Source: Pseudoalteromonas lipolytica
GTDB lineage: Bacteria; Pseudomonadota; Gammaproteobacteria; Enterobacterales; Alteromonadaceae
NCBI RefSeq assembly: GCF_001306915.1
Contig: NZ_LJTC01000003.1
Coordinates: forward strand, 124,001-188,000
Length of the DNA: 64,000 nucleotides
Reading direction: 5' to 3'
Shown: positions 61,223 through 64,000 of the stretch, piece by piece
Numbering within the stretch: the first letter of the stretch is position 1
Layout of the letters: the number at the start of each line of letters is the position of its first letter
The notes under the pieces: model-generated
What the model was told of the DNA's origin: nothing
The model's database searches: none
The model's input: the letters and a program-made list of their open reading frames with translations, nothing else
Program-made: the position numbers and the translations under genes

Positions 61223-62434
61223 ATGCAAACCGATCCGGCGATTAGTCGCCTACTAATTTTAAGAAGCGCCGCAATCGCCGTACAATTTGTCGCTGTTATT
61301 GCGGTGTACTTTCTATTTGAATACCAAATCCCCTTACTGCCTTTACTTGCTGTTATTTGTGTTGAAGCAATCTTTCAGCTGTTAAGTATATTCGCTTATA
61401 GAAAAGTAACCAAAGCCAGACCAGCCGCTGTACTGATGCAGCTGACAGCCGATTTACTGTTTTTAACGATTTTGCTGTCATTAAGTGGCGGGGCTACCAA
61501 TGCATTTGTGTCGTTATTACTGTTACCGATAATGATCGCTGCGGTCTCTGTTAATGCGAAAGGGCTTGCTTATACCGCAGTGCTGGCAATCGCCGCTTAT
61601 AGCTTTTTACTAATAAATATGCCTGAGCACACCATGCACCAAATGCAGATGACGCATCATTTTATTGGTATGTGGATTAACTTTGTTATTAGCGCCATTG
61701 TTATTGCTTTTGTTATTGGTACATTAAACAGTACATTGAGAGCAAGAGAAGCCACCATTGCACGAACTCGTGAGCAACAATTAAGGCATGAGCAATTATT
61801 AACGCTTGATGGCGCTGCTGCACAAGTAACGCACCAACTTGCAACGCCTATCGCAAACTTACAGCTGTTATTTGAAGAACTGAAAGAACAACAAGCTGAT
61901 GACCCCATTGTACAAGAAATGGCTAAGCCATTAGCCCAGTGTAAAGAACAGCTTGCTCATTTTAGGTCGCTTTCAAATGCCTTAAGGACCGGTCAAACAC
62001 GGCAAGTGATCAGCGCTGAAACACTACAAAGCACCATTCAAGATGCGATGACACTGCATTTTCCAGAGCAAAACTTACAGTGGCTAAATAACGCCCCTGA
62101 TTGTTCGATTTTAAGTGATGCCATGCTGTTACCGGCTATTTTAAACTTGCTGCAAAACGCCGTATCGGCGAATAGCCATAATCACCAATACTGCGTAGAA
62201 GCTAAGTGGCACATAGATCAGCAAACAGTTTCATTGTCGTTACGTGATTTCGGTCAAGGTTTTAGCGAACAACAAATGGCATCATTAGGTGGCCAACTCA
62301 TGCCAAGTAACAATGGTATGGGGATGGCAGTTATGCTTTCGAATGTGACTTTAGAGCGCTTAAATGGCTCATTAACACTAAGCAATCACCCACAGCAAGG
62401 TGCAATTGCGATGGTTAGTTTAAAAATTGTATGA
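61223..62434 (+). CDS. RegB/PrrB-family redox sensor histidine kinase
   Basis: The 403 residues have six transmembrane helices in the first 175 residues. 'SGGATNAFVSL' stands where RegB has its quinone-binding GGxxNPF (here NAF). The H-box 'AAQVTHQLATPIANLQLL' has His204, and a Cys lies 36 residues later (Cys240), close to the redox Cys that follows the phospho-His of RegB by 40. The HATPase domain ends with 'RDFGQGFSEQQMASL' and 'NNGMGMAVMLSNV'. It probably senses the quinone pool or oxygen. It overlaps its response regulator by four bases. Confidence 0.9.
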   Translation: MQTDPAISRLLILRSAAIAVQFVAVIAVYFLFEYQIPLLPLLAVICVEAIFQLLSIFAYRKVTKARPAAVLMQLTADLLFLTILLSLSGGATNAFVSLLLLPIMIAAVSVNAKGLAYTAVLAIAAYSFLLINMPEHTMHQMQMTHHFIGMWINFVISAIVIAFVIGTLNSTLRAREATIARTREQQLRHEQLLTLDGAAAQVTHQLATPIANLQLLFEELKEQQADDPIVQEMAKPLAQCKEQLAHFRSLSNALRTGQTRQVISAETLQSTIQDAMTLHFPEQNLQWLNNAPDCSILSDAMLLPAILNLLQNAVSANSHNHQYCVEAKWHIDQQTVSLSLRDFGQGFSEQQMASLGGQLMPSNNGMGMAVMLSNVTLERLNGSLTLSNHPQQGAIAMVSLKIV

Positions 62435-62964
62435 AACTTTTAATTATTGAAGACGATGAAAATCTTGCCAGCACACTGGCAAGGCGTTTTACAAAACAAG
62501 GCTTCACATGTTCACTTGCTCATAACGCTGAGCAAGCTTTACAGCATATAACCACTTTTGAGGCGAGCCATTTTCTGGTGGATTTAAAACTCGGGGATGA
62601 TAACGGCCTTGCGCTAATTAAACCCTTAAGAGAACAATTTCCTTCAGCTCGTATTGTGTTACTCACTGGGTTTGCCAGTATTGCCAGTGCAGTCGAAGCC
62701 ATACGATTAGGTGCTGACGACTATTTACCAAAACCTGTCGATTTTAATTCACTTTTAAAAACAATCTTGGGAGACGCCGAGGTAAACCTATCACTTGAAG
62801 AATCAAAGCCAAACAAAATTATGTCGCCAGAGCGCCTTGAGTGGGAGCATATCCAACATGTTTTGCACAGTAACGATGGTAATATTTCCGAAACTGCGCG
62901 CCAACTGAATATGCACAGAAGAACATTGCAGCGTAAATTACAGAAAAAACCAGTTAAGCAGTAA
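62431..62964 (+). CDS. RegA/PrrA/ActR-family response regulator
   Basis: The 177 residues have a receiver domain with phospho-acceptor Asp51 ('LVDLKLGDDNG'), Thr78 and Lys100 ('LPKPVDF'). A short linker leads to a Fis-like helix-turn-helix ('GNISETARQLNMHRRTLQRK'). This is the RegA architecture, without a sigma-54 AAA domain. The ATGA overlap couples it to the kinase gene. Its targets would include respiratory or redox genes; autoregulation of this operon is possible but no site was found. Confidence 0.92.
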   Translation: MKLLIIEDDENLASTLARRFTKQGFTCSLAHNAEQALQHITTFEASHFLVDLKLGDDNGLALIKPLREQFPSARIVLLTGFASIASAVEAIRLGADDYLPKPVDFNSLLKTILGDAEVNLSLEESKPNKIMSPERLEWEHIQHVLHSNDGNISETARQLNMHRRTLQRKLQKKPVKQ

Positions 62965-63116
62965 AGTGATTATTAACGTAAGTAAAATAATTAGAAGGCG
63001 TAAATCAGTACAGGATTGAATTCTAAATAGGTACAAAATTACGTGTTTTAAATTTGCTGCATCGCTGATCCTTAACTAAAGTCATGTTAAACCTAATCGT
63101 TGTATGAGTCTGGTGT

Positions 63117-63521
63117 ATGCATTTTTATCAACTTAACTTTTTCGCAATTTTTTTTGCAGGTCTTGCTTCATTCTTATTGGGAATTGTCTGGTATTCACCG
63201 TGGTTATTTAAGCGTATTTGGATGGAGAGCTGTGGTCTAACAGAGTTAGATTTGCAACAAATTAATCCATTTAAAGTTTTTGGTAGCAGTTTAATATTAT
63301 GCTGTTTGATCTCATTTAGCTTTTCATTATTTGTTGGGCCCAATGTTGCTGTTGGGGTGGCTGTTGGTACAGGTTTTATAATTGGTTTATGTTGGGTAAG
63401 CCTTGCTATAGGCATAGGCTACATATTCGAACAGCGGCCGTTAAAACTGTTTTTGGTAAATTCAGGTTATGCTATTTTACAATTTTCATTAATTGGCTTG
63501 GTTTTGGGTCTCTGGTCATAG
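63117..63521 (+). CDS. DUF1761 membrane protein
   Basis: The 134 residues span four transmembrane helices with 'GIVWYSPWLFKRIWMESCGL' after the first, the DUF1761 signature. The function is not established. It is likely transcribed alone; the 152 bp upstream have no striking element. Confidence 0.8.
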   Translation: MHFYQLNFFAIFFAGLASFLLGIVWYSPWLFKRIWMESCGLTELDLQQINPFKVFGSSLILCCLISFSFSLFVGPNVAVGVAVGTGFIIGLCWVSLAIGIGYIFEQRPLKLFLVNSGYAILQFSLIGLVLGLWS

Positions 63522-63559
63522 CGTGATAGCATGCACTTTTTGAAATAATAAATGGATTA

Positions 63560-63811
63560 ATGGCAAAACCAAATAAAAAAGGGCCAACTAAAACGGTCGA
63601 TATTTTTTGTTCACAATGTAAAACGCAGTTATTTAAATACCGTAAAGGTGGAAAAGGCGCGTTGGTTAAATGCTTTGTTGAACGGATTAGCCAAGATTTT
63701 ACCAATGACACCGGTATTTGCCCTGACTGCCAACGCCCATTTGCCCGCCAGACCATGATCCGTGGTACTCCAGCTTTAAAAATAATCGGTGGTAAGGTGA
63801 CACATAAATAG
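63560..63811 (+). CDS. Small zinc-ribbon protein
   Basis: The 83 residues have two Cys pairs, 'FCSQCKTQLFKYRKGG' and 'GICPDCQRPF', a four-Cys zinc ribbon, with a basic N-terminus (MAKPNKKGPTKT). It resembles short Zn-ribbon proteins of marine gammaproteobacteria that may bind RNA or partner proteins. The function is unknown. It starts 38 bp after the DUF1761 gene. Confidence 0.75.
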   Translation: MAKPNKKGPTKTVDIFCSQCKTQLFKYRKGGKGALVKCFVERISQDFTNDTGICPDCQRPFARQTMIRGTPALKIIGGKVTHK

Positions 63812-63958
63812 AATTAAAATACGGACATTTATCCTCGTTTCTTACTCATGCTCTGATACTATTGACCGGTTTGCTGTTTCAATGAATGAAAACAACCCTC
63901 CCCATGGATTGGGCCAGTTGTATGGGTATAAACATATGAACAAAATGGACTCACGCAC

Positions 63959-64000
63959 GTGATAGCACTTTTATTTGATATTATTGGCATGACAGGCACA
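63959..64000 (+). CDS. Start of a small membrane protein, CBU_0592-like (runs off the window)
   Basis: A GTG opens 'MIALLFDIIGMTGT' up to the window edge. This resembles the first helix of CBU_0592/YgjV-like small membrane proteins, which often read 'DIIGMIG...'. Only 14 codons are visible and the ribosome site is poor, so both start and identity are tentative. Confidence 0.35.
   Translation, partial: MIALLFDIIGMTGT

Noticed and set aside
1..64000. CRISPR arrays, tRNA or rRNA genes, prophage modules
   Set aside because: No regularly spaced repeats, no tRNA cloverleaf and no phage structural or integrase genes were found on reading both strands.

Overview
The window reads as chromosome of a marine gammaproteobacterium of the order Alteromonadales, most likely Pseudoalteromonas. 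The grounds are the low-to-moderate GC, four large TonB-dependent receptors in 64 kb, Shewanella/Vibrio/Pseudoalteromonas-like core proteins (Asd, Tdk, RlmF, YaeR, HutH/HutU) and typical short-stem, T-rich terminators. I see no rRNA, tRNA, CRISPR array, prophage or complete insertion sequence. All family names come from reading the proteins; no database search was run.

Layout. 0-6.2 kb: the end of a TPR protein, then a lipoprotein built from two tandem copies of one domain and its TonB receptor. 6.3-6.6 kb: a 265-bp MITE-like element. 6.6-16.5 kb: a YegS-type lipid kinase, asd, a siderophore receptor with a distant Fur-like palindrome, a PaiB-like protein, a chemotaxis receptor, a GNAT enzyme, a VOC protein and a voltage-gated ion channel with an acidic selectivity filter. 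16.6-19.3 kb: small lipoprotein, membrane and DUF proteins. 19.3-23.8 kb: a LysR regulator divergent from hutH-hutU (histidine to urocanate to imidazolonepropionate). 24.1-31.8 kb: exported proteins, a minimal MscS channel, a two-subunit bacterioferritin pair, a Fur-controlled TonB receptor, DUF3703, a PepSY membrane protein and a CDF metal exporter. 32-36.7 kb: a CzcI-like His/Cys protein, CzcB-like adaptor and CzcA-like RND pump. 36.8-45.4 kb: GNAT, sodA with an upstream partner, an Ada/AlkA fusion with ogt, a solute-binding protein, tdk, ltaE, rlmF and a secreted beta-propeller protein.

45.6-50.3 kb is the accessory part. It holds three small membrane proteins, then what looks like integron-type gene cassettes without an integrase: a DUF6236-like gene, a HExxH protein and a HEPN-like gene broken by an internal TGA, each followed by an attC-like site. 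A 1.1-kb graveyard follows, with a GIY-YIG-like fragment and the 3' end of an outer-membrane protein gene. 50.3-64 kb returns to ordinary chromosome: alpha/beta hydrolase, TPR-sulfotransferase, a large TonB receptor, a small Cys-rich protein, an M17 aminopeptidase, YaeR, a FabH homologue and a compact operon of amidohydrolase, DUF4440 protein and a RegB/RegA-type two-component pair.

Themes. Iron handling recurs (two siderophore receptors, PepSY, bacterioferritins, Mn-SOD and five Fur-like sites of varying quality), as does export of divalent metals (CDF plus RND). Two classes of intergenic repeat, REP-like modules and TIR elements, occupy the spaces between genes.
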